Positions 1 through 7,225 of a stretch of 14,012 nt of DNA are shown here, piece by piece. This DNA comes from Oscillospiraceae bacterium (lineage in GTDB: Bacteria > Bacillota > Clostridia > Oscillospirales > Oscillospiraceae), in assembly GCA_031261245.1 (NCBI GenBank), contig JAISKU010000011.1, forward strand, positions 1 to 14,012. The letters run 5' to 3'. The position numbers and the translations under genes were made by a program. The notes below the pieces were generated by a model. That model did no database searches and was not told the origin of the DNA. It saw nothing but the letters and a program-made list of their open reading frames with translations. Each line of letters begins with the position of its first letter. The first letter of the stretch is position 1.

Positions 1-2291
1 AAAATCCGCTCCGCGAGCGCGTCGTCGATGTTGATGTTCGGATACACCGCTATGCTGTCGCCGGAGTGTATGCCCGTGCGCTCGATGTGCTCCATAATCC
101 CGGGAATCAGCACGTCCTCGCCGTCGCATATCGCGTCCACCTCGATCTCGCGCCCGGACAGATACTTGTCTATCAGCACCGGATTGTCCTGCTTGTGCCG
201 CAGGATTATCTCCATGTACTCGCGCACGTCCGCTTCTCCCCACGCGATTATCATGTTCTGCCCGCCGAGCACGTAGCTCGGCCGCAGCAGCACCGGATAC
301 CCCAACCAATTCGCGGCGTCCAGCGCCTCCTCCTCCGTCATGACGGAGCGCCCCGCGGGACGCTTTAGCCCCAGCTCCTCCAGAAGCCCGTCAAAGCGGC
401 TCCTGTCCTCGCACGCGTCTATCGTGTCCGCCGACGTGCCGAGGATTTTCACGCCGCGCTTATCGAGCGCCGGCGCGAGCTTGATTGCCGTCCCGCCGCC
501 GAACGCGACTATCACGCCCACCGGCTTCTCGACCTCCACGACGCGCATCACGTCCTCGACGGTAAGCGGCTCAAAGTACAGCCTGTCCGCAGTGTCGAAG
601 TCCGTCGAGACCGTCTCCGGGTTGTTGTTGATTATCACGACCTCGTAGCCCATGTCCTTCAGCGTCCAGCAGCAGTGTACGCACGCGTAGTCGAACTCTA
701 TCCCCTGTCCTATGCGTATCGGCCCGGAGCCGAGCACAATCACGCGCGGCTTCGTCGATTTCGCGACCTCGAGCGCCGCCTCGTCGTCGTCGCCGTTCGG
801 AATCGAGTAAAAGTACGGCGTCTCCGCTGAGAACTCCCCGCCGCACGTGTCCACCATCTTGTAAACCGGCGACTTCTCCTCAATCGGCCGCTCGCGTATG
901 TTCACGAGCTTGTGGAGGAACCAGCGGTCAATCCGCGTTATCTCAAAAATCTCGTCCACCGTCACGCCGCGTTTAAGCGCCTCATAGACGTAGAAAAGCC
1001 GCTCATCCGTCACCTTTTTCAGCGCCGCCAGAACCTCCGCGTCGGACTTCTCCGCGAGAACCGGCATGTCGAGGTCCTTTTGCGAGATCTCCGCGCCCCG
1101 CACGGCCTTCAGCAGCGCCGTCTCGAACGTGTCGGCTATCGCCATCACCTCGCCGGTGGCCTTCATCTGCGTCCCGAGGTCGCGCTTCGCGTACACGAAC
1201 TTGTCAAACGGCCACTTCGGGAACTTCACGGCAACGTAGTCGAGCGTCGGCTCAAACGCCGCGAACGTCTTGCCCGTCACCGCGTTCGGAATCTCGTCGA
1301 GCGTGTAGCCTATCGCTATCTTCGTCGCGACCTTCGCTATCGGATACCCCGTCGCCTTCGACGCGAGCGCGGAACTACGCGACACGCGCGGGTTCACCTC
1401 GATCACCTTGTACTCAAAGCTGTCGGGATCGAGCGCGAACTGCACGTTGCACCCGCCCTCGACCTTCAGCGCGGTGATTATGTCCAGCGCCGCGCTCCGC
1501 AGCATCTGGTACTCCCTGTCCGCGAGCGTCACGGCCGGCGCGATTACAATCGAATCGCCCGTGTGTATCCCCACCGGGTCAAAATTCTCCATGGAGCACA
1601 CCGCGATCACGTTCCCGATCCTATCGCGCATGACCTCAAACTCTATCTCCTTCCACCCGGCGACCGACTGCTCAATCAGCACCTGATGTATCGGCGAGAG
1701 CTTCAGGCCGTTCGTCGCGATGTCGCGCAGTTCCGCCTCCGTCTCCGCGATTCCGCCGCCCGTCCCGCCGAGCGTGAACGCCGGTCGCACAATCACGGGA
1801 TATCCGTGCGACTGCGCGAACTCAAACGCCGCCGTAAGCTCCGTCGCCACGACGGACGGTATCACCGGCTGCCCTATCTCGAGCATCGTGTCCTTGAACA
1901 TCTGCCTGTCCTCGGCGCGGTCAATCGTCTCCGGCGAGCTGCCCAAAAGTCTCACGCCGTATTTCTTCAAAATCCCGCCGCGCGCGAGCTGCATACAGAG
2001 CGTCAGGCCCGTCTGCCCGCCGAGACCGGAGAGAATCGAGTCCGGCCGCTCCTTTTCGATTATGCGCGTGACCGTCTGAAGCGTCAGCGGCTCGAGGTAG
2101 ATCTTGTCCGCCATCGCGTTGTCCGTCATTATCGTCGCGGGGTTCGAGTTCACGAGGACAATCTCCACCCCGTCGCCGCGCAGCACGCGGCACGCCTGCG
2201 TCCCCGCGTAGTCAAACTCCGCCGCCTGTCCGATTACAATCGGCCCGGAGCCTATGACAAGCACTTTTTTTATACTCTTATCGAGCGGCAT
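1..2291 (-). CDS. carB: Carbamoyl-phosphate synthase large subunit (N-terminal 763 residues; 3' end outside window)
   Basis: CarB makes carbamoyl phosphate from bicarbonate, two ATP and ammonia channelled from CarA, feeding pyrimidine and arginine synthesis. I translated this strand by hand. The start gives MPLDKSIKKVLVIGSGP, followed by IGQAAEFDYAGTQA, then VNSNPATIMTDNAMAD and SGLGGQTGLTL, the hallmark N-terminal blocks of CarB. Farther on come EIEFEVMRD, ENFDPVGIHTGDS and EVNPRVSRSSALASKATGYP of the first ATP-grasp domain. The window edge cuts the gene in the second ATP-grasp half, at HSGDSIAVYP. The family is about 1,070 residues long, so roughly 300 residues (end of the second ATP-grasp and the MGS-like allosteric domain) are missing only because the window ends. 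The ATG overlaps the carA stop by one base (TAATG) and has a GGGGGTGAG ribosome site, indicating coupled translation. Confidence 0.97.
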   Translation of the reverse strand, partial: MPLDKSIKKVLVIGSGPIVIGQAAEFDYAGTQACRVLRGDGVEIVLVNSNPATIMTDNAMADKIYLEPLTLQTVTRIIEKERPDSILSGLGGQTGLTLCMQLARGGILKKYGVRLLGSSPETIDRAEDRQMFKDTMLEIGQPVIPSVVATELTAAFEFAQSHGYPVIVRPAFTLGGTGGGIAETEAELRDIATNGLKLSPIHQVLIEQSVAGWKEIEFEVMRDRIGNVIAVCSMENFDPVGIHTGDSIVIAPAVTLADREYQMLRSAALDIITALKVEGGCNVQFALDPDSFEYKVIEVNPRVSRSSALASKATGYPIAKVATKIAIGYTLDEIPNAVTGKTFAAFEPTLDYVAVKFPKWPFDKFVYAKRDLGTQMKATGEVMAIADTFETALLKAVRGAEISQKDLDMPVLAEKSDAEVLAALKKVTDERLFYVYEALKRGVTVDEIFEITRIDRWFLHKLVNIRERPIEEKSPVYKMVDTCGGEFSAETPYFYSIPNGDDDEAALEVAKSTKPRVIVLGSGPIRIGQGIEFDYACVHCCWTLKDMGYEVVIINNNPETVSTDFDTADRLYFEPLTVEDVMRVVEVEKPVGVIVAFGGGTAIKLAPALDKRGVKILGTSADTIDACEDRSRFDGLLEELGLKRPAGRSVMTEEEALDAANWLGYPVLLRPSYVLGGQNMIIAWGEADVREYMEIILRHKQDNPVLIDKYLSGREIEVDAICDGEDVLIPGIMEHIERTGIHSGDSIAVYPNINIDDALAERI

Positions 2292-3367
2292 TATCTCACC
2301 CCCGTCTGCGCTATAAATCTGTCGAACAGCCAGCTCGTGTCGTGCGGCCCGCCGCACGCCTCCGGGTGGAACTGCACGGAGCTTATCGCCGCGTTTTTGT
2401 AGATTACGCCCTCGTTCGTGCTGTCGTTCACGGTGATGAACCACTCCTCCGCGACGCCTCTGTCGATACTCCCCGATACGACGGCGTAGCCGTGGTTCTG
2501 GCTCGTGATGAACGTCTTTCCGCTCGTCAGATCCTTCGCGGGCTGGTTCGCGCCGCGGTGCCCGTACTTTAGCTTTTCGATCTCAAACCCGTGGGCGAGC
2601 GCGAGGAGCTGATTGCCGAAGCATATCCCGAAAATCGGTATCCCCGACTTGCACAGCTCTTTCAGATTGTCCACCGCCGCGCGGTTCTCCGCGTCGCGCG
2701 GATCCCCCGGCCCGTTTGAGAGCATTATCCCGTCCGGCCTTGCCGCGATTATCCGCGCCGCCGGCGTGTCGTGCGGATACACGGTCACGGCGCAGCCGCG
2801 CCGCGTCAGCTCGCGTATGATGTTCCGCTTCAGCCCGTAGTCGAGCAGTGCGATCCTCCGCGTCCCCTCCGGATTCTCCGTGTACTCCGCCTTTGCGGAG
2901 CACGTGCTCACCGAGTCGCGTATCACGTAGTCGCGCACGGCGTCCGGCACCCCGGACGGTTTCACGGGCGTAATCATGCCGTTCATGACGCCCGACTCGC
3001 GTATAATCTTCGTAAGCCGCCGCGTGTCGATGCCGTACAGCCCCACCACGCCGTGCGCTTTCAAAAAAGCGTCAAGAGCACCCTCACTCCGGAAATTCGA
3101 GGGGTCTTGACACCATTGTCTCACTATATATCCCTTTGCCGCCGGCTCCGCGCTCTCAAAATCGGCGGGAATAACGCCGTAATTTCCGATAAGCGGAAAT
3201 GTCTGCGTTATAATCTGTCCGTAATAGCTCTTGTCCGTCAACGTCTCCAAATACCCCGTCATACCGGTTGTAAAAACGGTTTCACCGACTACCTCCCCGA
3301 CAGCGCCGAAGCTGTAGCCCTCAAAAACCGTACCGTCCGCGAGTACCAAATACGCTTTATCTGGCAT
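2291..3367 (-). CDS. carA: Carbamoyl-phosphate synthase small subunit (glutaminase)
   Basis: This 358-residue protein, a normal length for CarA, hydrolyses glutamine and passes ammonia to CarB. The N-terminal CarA-specific domain begins YLVLADGTVFEGYSFG and contains GMTGYLETLTDKSYYGQI. The class I glutamine amidotransferase domain occupies about residues 170-358. It has SNGPGDP (217-223), the nucleophile elbow GICFGNQLLALAHG with Cys249, and the catalytic pair His334/Glu336 in FHPEACGGPHD. The CFGNQ elbow, in place of CLGHQ, is a tolerated variant as far as I know. The ATG has an AGGAGG ribosome site (3373-3378) 5 bases upstream, in the 17-base gap after the ANTAR gene. The first ~100 codons are visibly richer in A+T than the rest of the operon. 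Confidence 0.97.
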   Translation of the reverse strand: MPDKAYLVLADGTVFEGYSFGAVGEVVGETVFTTGMTGYLETLTDKSYYGQIITQTFPLIGNYGVIPADFESAEPAAKGYIVRQWCQDPSNFRSEGALDAFLKAHGVVGLYGIDTRRLTKIIRESGVMNGMITPVKPSGVPDAVRDYVIRDSVSTCSAKAEYTENPEGTRRIALLDYGLKRNIIRELTRRGCAVTVYPHDTPAARIIAARPDGIMLSNGPGDPRDAENRAAVDNLKELCKSGIPIFGICFGNQLLALAHGFEIEKLKYGHRGANQPAKDLTSGKTFITSQNHGYAVVSGSIDRGVAEEWFITVNDSTNEGVIYKNAAISSVQFHPEACGGPHDTSWLFDRFIAQTGVR

Positions 3368-3372
3368 ATTCC

Positions 3373-3378
3373 CCTCCT
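3373..3378 (-). promoter_or_regulatory. Ribosome binding site of carA
   Basis: A full AGGAGG on the minus strand lies 5 bases before the carA ATG, between the ANTAR stop (3385-3387) and carA. It fixes the carA start. No promoter or terminator hairpin fits in this 17-base gap, so carA is read from the upstream transcript. Confidence 0.8.
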
Positions 3379-3384
3379 GTTTTT

Positions 3385-3954
3385 CTATCCCTCATGTACC
3401 TTCAAAATTCCGTCCGCGACCGCGCGCCGCGTGACGCGCATATCCATCGCCTGTTTCTCGATGTACTTGTGCGCCTCCGGCTCCGTCATTGAGAGCCGCG
3501 AGACAAGCACGAGCTTCGCCCTGTTGATTATCTTGATATCCTCGATCTTCTGCTGTAACTTCATGTTCTCCCGCCGCATCATTATGAAGCGGTTGTGCGA
3601 CGCCTCCGCCATCTTCAGCGCGCTCCAGAACGACATGCGGTTTAGCGGTTTGGACACCGTGATTATCCCGTAGGCGGACATTCTGTCGGAGGCCTCATAG
3701 AACTTGTCCTCCTTTACGAGCACCATGACCTCGCCCGCCATGCGATCCGTCAGATCGTGGGCGAGCTTTTCCGCCGCCTCGTCCGCAATGGGCGAGTTTA
3801 TGACGTACAGGTCAAAATCGGACAGCGCGAGAAGCCTTCTCGCCTCGCCCGCCGTGTTGACGGCCGATACACGCGCAATCGACGCCTGCGTAAGCATCTC
3901 GGTAAGCTTCGCCGAGGCCGCGTCCGCCGCCGATACAATCAGTGCGCTGTCCAA
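3385..3954 (-). CDS. ANTAR-domain RNA-binding regulator with degenerate receiver domain
   Basis: This 189-residue protein has an N-terminal receiver-like domain (about 1-110), a helical or coiled-coil linker (about 112-142) and a C-terminal ANTAR domain (about 137-185). The ANTAR signature is clear: RAKLVLV, then MTEPEAHKYIEKQAMDMR, then AVADGIL. ANTAR proteins bind paired hexaloop hairpins in nascent RNA and prevent transcription termination (AmiR, NasT and EutV are known cases). The receiver lacks phosphorylation chemistry: the acidic pair after ALIV is Ser8-Ala9, the expected phospho-acceptor in DLYVIN is Asn53, and the Ser/Thr position is Val. Only Lys102 in VSKP remains. It is therefore probably controlled by protein contact, like AmiR. 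The start is TTG, overlapping the preceding gene by 16 bases; no ATG or GTG in frame fits, and the ribosome site is weak, which suggests coupling to the upstream gene. The RNA target is unknown. Confidence 0.9.
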   Translation of the reverse strand: MDSALIVSAADAASAKLTEMLTQASIARVSAVNTAGEARRLLALSDFDLYVINSPIADEAAEKLAHDLTDRMAGEVMVLVKEDKFYEASDRMSAYGIITVSKPLNRMSFWSALKMAEASHNRFIMMRRENMKLQQKIEDIKIINRAKLVLVSRLSMTEPEAHKYIEKQAMDMRVTRRAVADGILKVHEG

Positions 3955-4781
3955 TTTGTAGCCGTCCGAAGCATCTCTTCCATCGTGGTGTAGGGATTCA
4001 CCGACGGCGAGAAAATCCTCGTGTACCCGTCCTCCGACTTAGGACTGTGCAGCGTGATTTTCAAAAAGCTCTCCGCCGCGCCCGATATCGGCGCCGGCTC
4101 AAACGACGCCGCGAGGCCGTTCTGCCCCGCCACGGTGCCGACCGTCATGCGGAACGTCAGCAGATTGTCCGCCGCCGTCAGCAGATCCGTCGGGGAGAGC
4201 GTTATGGTGTTCTGCCCGGGGCCGCGCGCGTGGTGGCTCGACGTCGGGTGGATACCCATCTCCCCGAGGTGGAAGCATATCTCCCGCCGCACGTTCTCCC
4301 CCATGTCGCGCGGGAACACGTCAAAATACCCGCCGTCGTCAAAGGGAATCTCCGTCGCCTCGCCGTCCTGTCCCGTGCGGAACAGGTAGAAGTCAATCTC
4401 CGGCTCCGCGTTAAGCGCGATTTCAGAGCCCGCTATCACCTGTCGCAGCGCCGCGCGCGTGTCAAACGGCGCGGGCGCGCCGTCCGGGAGCTTGAGGTCG
4501 CAGTAAAACCGCACGACGCGCCCGTGCTGCGGCCGCCACGGCAGTATCGCGAGCGTCGAGGCGTCGGGGAACAGCAGCGCGCGCTCGTACCCGTCGCCGA
4601 AGCCCTGTATCGCGCCCGGCTCAAACGGAATCCCGTCGTTGAACGCGCGCGAGAGCACGTCCGGCGGCACGGAGATATTCTTCGGCGCGCCGTGGCGGTC
4701 GCAGAACGCGAGCCGCACGAATTTCACGTCGTTGTCGCGATCCTTCACGAATCTCAGCACATCGTTGATCGAATTTTGCAT
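3939..4781 (-). CDS. Truncated, probably inactive glutamine synthetase homologue (pseudo-enzyme)
   Basis: The 280 residues align with the first two-thirds of type I glutamine synthetase. A beta-grasp region (about 15-95) ends in PWRP (81-84). The catalytic-domain start follows, with EIDFYLF (128-134), GYFDVFPRD (151-159), RREICFHLGEMG (165-176), SSHHARGPGQNTITL (181-195) and TAADNLLTF (202-210). Typical enzymes are about 440-470 residues; the segment with the C-terminal Arg and Glu substrate ligands is absent. Within the conserved part, SHHE has become SHHA (Ala185), GQxE has become GQNT (Thr192), ATFMPKP has become ASFEPAP, GSGMH is replaced by ESFLK, and FDGSSI has become FEPGAI. The Glu positions are metal ligands in the known enzyme. 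The reading frame is intact and well coded, with a GGAGGAG ribosome site, so it does not look like decay. It is unlikely to make glutamine. A sensor or regulatory role beside the ANTAR gene is inferred. Confidence 0.85.
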   Translation of the reverse strand: MQNSINDVLRFVKDRDNDVKFVRLAFCDRHGAPKNISVPPDVLSRAFNDGIPFEPGAIQGFGDGYERALLFPDASTLAILPWRPQHGRVVRFYCDLKLPDGAPAPFDTRAALRQVIAGSEIALNAEPEIDFYLFRTGQDGEATEIPFDDGGYFDVFPRDMGENVRREICFHLGEMGIHPTSSHHARGPGQNTITLSPTDLLTAADNLLTFRMTVGTVAGQNGLAASFEPAPISGAAESFLKITLHSPKSEDGYTRIFSPSVNPYTTMEEMLRTATNWTAH

Positions 4782-4796
4782 ATCGCTCCTCCGGCT

Positions 4797-5525
4797 TCAG
4801 TTTGCCGTATACAGCTGCCTGTACGGATTTGACGCGTTCGGCGTCAGCACAAAGTACGTACTGCCGAGCAGCTCCTCGAGGTTCGCCCCGAAAAGCCGCG
4901 CGAACGTCTTAATATACTCGGACACGGACACTACATCCTCGTCCGTCGCCCTCTCGCACACGACCTGCGCCGGCAGATCGTCCGGCGGCGTCTCACACCG
5001 CAAAAATATCCTGCCGCCGTGCATACCCGTACCGGTGTACCGTCCGACGGGCGGCAGCCCGCTCGAGTACAGCCCGAGGACTATAAGAAGTCCGCCCGCC
5101 ATGTACTCGCCGAGAAAGCTCCCCGTCCTGCCTCCGACGACTATCACGGGCCGCTTGTCCCTGTACTGCTTCATGTGTATCCCCGTGCGGTAGCCGGAGT
5201 CCCCCTTGACGTATATGACCCCGCCGCGCATCGCGTAGCCCAGCGCGTCGCCCGCCCGTCCGTGCACCACTATCTCGCCGTCGTTCATCGTGTCGCCCAC
5301 GGCGTCCTGCGCGTTGCCGTTCACCGTGACCTTCGCCCCGTCGAGGTAGCACCCGAGCGCGTTGCCCGGCGTGCCGTTGATGACGATATTCTTGTCCCCC
5401 GTCGCGGAGGCAGCGATGAACCGCTCCCCGAACGCGTTGTTGATCACTATATCGCCCTTCGCCTCACGCACCGCGTCGTTAAGCGGCTGATAGCCGAGCT
5501 CAATCGCCGATAGTGTCGCACTCAT
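4797..5525 (-). CDS. Glutamate synthase GXGXG (gltB3-like) domain protein
   Basis: This 242-residue stand-alone protein corresponds to the C-terminal beta-helix domain of glutamate synthase. It shows the repeating turns NALGCYLDGAKVTVNG, DAVGDTMNDGEIVVHG and DALGYAMRGGVIYVKG, each about 20 residues long. Further copies are RTGIHMK and FLGEYMAGGLLIVLG, then GTGMHGGRIFLR. In fused enzymes this domain is structural and lies against the FMN domain; in archaeal-type and some bacterial systems it is a separate subunit. Its ATG shares one base with the stop of the oxidoreductase (TAATG) and has a GGGAGGTGAG ribosome site. It is expected to assemble with the proteins from 8513-10018 and 10022-11131. 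The related formylmethanofuran dehydrogenase subunit C fold is the main alternative, but the neighbours argue for glutamate synthase. Confidence 0.93.
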   Translation of the reverse strand: MSATLSAIELGYQPLNDAVREAKGDIVINNAFGERFIAASATGDKNIVINGTPGNALGCYLDGAKVTVNGNAQDAVGDTMNDGEIVVHGRAGDALGYAMRGGVIYVKGDSGYRTGIHMKQYRDKRPVIVVGGRTGSFLGEYMAGGLLIVLGLYSSGLPPVGRYTGTGMHGGRIFLRCETPPDDLPAQVVCERATDEDVVSVSEYIKTFARLFGANLEELLGSTYFVLTPNASNPYRQLYTAN

Positions 5526-6787
5526 TACCGCTCACCTCCCAGATATTCCTCTCGCGTCACGCGTGAAAACGCCATCAGCGCCGGCCGTTTCGCTATGAGC
5601 TCAAAATCGAGCTCCGAGAGCCTCGTCCCGTTGCGGATTATGTCCGTGTAAATCCCCGCGCGGTCATACGCCGGAATTTCGCCGTCCTTCGGGTGCTTGT
5701 CCCCGATGAGAATGAACCCGTTCAGGCGGTTATCCGAGTAGAACAGCTTCTTGTAGTTTGTCCCGTCGTTCGTGTAGTACACGTCGCCCGTGTAGCTCCC
5801 CGCCGACAGTATGTGCTTCCCGAAAAACCCTATCGCGTTGCAGGGTATAAGCTTGTCGAACTCGTAATTTATCCCCGCCATGTTTATCCCCGCCGTCTCG
5901 CCCTGCATGTACGCGTTCGGCAGTATCGCCATCACCATCAGATCGCCCGTGACAGCGTTGCGCGACTCCGTGCAGTCCCCGGCGGCGTATATGTCCGCAA
6001 GGCTTGTCGCGGCGCGGCTGTCCACCGTTATCGCGCGCCCGCAGGCGCCGCCCGCGTCCTTGACAAGCGCGATGTTCGGCCGCACCCCGACGGCCAAAAC
6101 GAGCACGTCGAAGCCCAAGACCTCTCCGCTCTCCTTCAGCGTCGCGGTGTTCTCCGTGAATTTCCCCACGGAATCCCCGAGGTAGAACTTTATCCCCTCC
6201 TCCTCGAGGCGCGTCTTGATTATCGCCGCCGCGTCGTCGTCGAGTATGCTCGGCAGCACCTTAGGCGCGAGATCGACGAACGTCAGCGACTTCACGCGGT
6301 CGTTTATCCCCTCCGCGCACTTGAGGCCGATGAGCCCCGCGCCGATTATCAGCACGTTAGACTCCGGCGTTATCGCCGCCTCGAGCGCGAGCGCCGAGTC
6401 GAGGTTCTGGAACGTGAACTTGTTCTTCACCGTGTCCAGGCCCTCCATAGGCGGCACGAACGGGTTTGAGCCCGTCGCGACGAGCAGCTTCTCATACGAA
6501 ATCGTCTCGCCCTCCGACGTCTCCACCGTGTGCGCGTCCGGATTTATCTTCGTCACCGTCACGCCGAGCTTCGTCTCCACGCCGTTTCGCGCGTAAAAAT
6601 CGTCGGGGCGGTACTTCATGCGCTCGCGGTCCGTCTTGCCGAGAAGCAGATAGCTTATCAGCGGGCGGCCGTAGGTGTGGTGCGTCTCGTCGGAGATTAT
6701 GAGGATTCCGCCGTCGTTGTCTATGCGCCGGATCCCCTCGACGCAGCCTATCGCCGCGGCTGAGTTGCCGATTATCACGTACTTCAT
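5525..6787 (-). CDS. FAD-dependent NAD(P)H oxidoreductase, likely glutamate synthase electron-transfer subunit
   Basis: This 420-residue flavoprotein belongs to the pyridine nucleotide-disulfide oxidoreductase superfamily (nitrite reductase/rubredoxin reductase-like branch). The FAD-binding Rossmann motif is at the N-terminus (YVIIGNSAAAIGCVEGIRR), with THHTYGRPLISYLL next to it. LLVATGSNPFVPP closes the first half. A second Rossmann fold, NVLIIGAGLIGLKCAEGI, should bind NAD(P)H. LVLAVGVRPN and DIYAAGDCTE complete the FAD site. I see no CxxC redox pair of the disulfide reductase type. It sits between the ferredoxin and GXGXG genes and overlaps the ferredoxin stop (ATGA), with a GAGGAG ribosome site. 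The likely role is to pass electrons between NAD(P)H and the iron-sulfur chain of the split glutamate synthase in place of GltD. The electron partner is inferred from position. Confidence 0.88.
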   Translation of the reverse strand: MKYVIIGNSAAAIGCVEGIRRIDNDGGILIISDETHHTYGRPLISYLLLGKTDRERMKYRPDDFYARNGVETKLGVTVTKINPDAHTVETSEGETISYEKLLVATGSNPFVPPMEGLDTVKNKFTFQNLDSALALEAAITPESNVLIIGAGLIGLKCAEGINDRVKSLTFVDLAPKVLPSILDDDAAAIIKTRLEEEGIKFYLGDSVGKFTENTATLKESGEVLGFDVLVLAVGVRPNIALVKDAGGACGRAITVDSRAATSLADIYAAGDCTESRNAVTGDLMVMAILPNAYMQGETAGINMAGINYEFDKLIPCNAIGFFGKHILSAGSYTGDVYYTNDGTNYKKLFYSDNRLNGFILIGDKHPKDGEIPAYDRAGIYTDIIRNGTRLSELDFELIAKRPALMAFSRVTREEYLGGER

Positions 6788-7221
6788 AATCTCTCCTCAA
6801 ACACGATCGCGCTGTTCGGACAGCCCGCGACGCAGCGCGGCGTGCCCTCCGTTGTCGCGACGCAAAGCTCGCACTTCTGCACAATCCCGTCCTCCGTCGG
6901 CTGCACGCACCCGTAGGGGCACGACAGCACGCACGTGTAACAGCCGATGCACTTGTCCTTGTCCACCGAGATCACCCCGTCCGTTTTCGACAGCGCGCCC
7001 GTTATGCACCCTTTCACGCAGTACGGCTCCGTGCAGTGCCTGCACGACACGGCAAAGCTGATTTTTTCCGCCGTGTCCTCCTCGATATGTATGCGCGGGT
7101 TTATCTTCACGCCCTTCAGCGCGCGCGCCATGTCGTCCTTGCCAGTCGCCGCGAACGCGCAGTAGTATTCGCAGAGATGACACCCGAGGCACCACTTCTC
7201 ATTTACATAAACTCGTTTCAT
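6784..7221 (-). CDS. 4Fe-4S ferredoxin-type electron carrier (four cluster motifs)
   Basis: This 145-residue protein has the layout of the DmsB/HycB-like iron-sulfur subunit family. Four cysteine sets are visible: C11-C14-C17-C21, C60-C63-C68-C72, C91-C94-C97-C101 (followed by Pro), and C117-C120-C130-C134 (followed by Pro). Together they are enough for four [4Fe-4S] clusters forming an electron wire. No signal peptide or twin-arginine motif is present, so it is cytoplasmic. It lies 4 bases after purA and overlaps the oxidoreductase start by 4 bases (ATGA), so the two are probably made together and interact. It has an AGGTGA ribosome site. The likely job is transfer of electrons from the flavoprotein to the FMN/3Fe-4S synthase subunit. 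Confidence 0.9.
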   Translation of the reverse strand: MKRVYVNEKWCLGCHLCEYYCAFAATGKDDMARALKGVKINPRIHIEEDTAEKISFAVSCRHCTEPYCVKGCITGALSKTDGVISVDKDKCIGCYTCVLSCPYGCVQPTEDGIVQKCELCVATTEGTPRCVAGCPNSAIVFEERL

Positions 7222-7225
7222 CGCT

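Noticed and set aside
912..2402. Long plus-strand open frame (496 codons) opposite carB
   Set aside because: Its translation is extremely rich in Arg, His and Leu with no recognisable domain, and it lies wholly antisense to well-supported carB and the carA end. It is the usual shadow of a GC-rich gene.
3198..3245. Possible internal promoter inside carA (TTGACG and TATAAC on the minus strand)
   Set aside because: The spacer is about 23 bases, too long, and the bases encode conserved CarA residues.
2771..3673. Plus-strand open frame of 300 codons across carA and the ANTAR gene
   Set aside because: It crosses a gene boundary, is antisense to two recognised genes, and has no ribosome site or family motif.
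3939..4781. Frameshift splitting a full-length glutamine synthetase
   Set aside because: The sequence after the stop encodes the ANTAR protein with no C-terminal synthetase motifs in any frame, so the missing third is truly absent here.
3942..4832. Plus-strand open frame of 296 codons opposite the synthetase homologue
   Set aside because: Arg-rich shadow translation; the minus strand carries clear family motifs.
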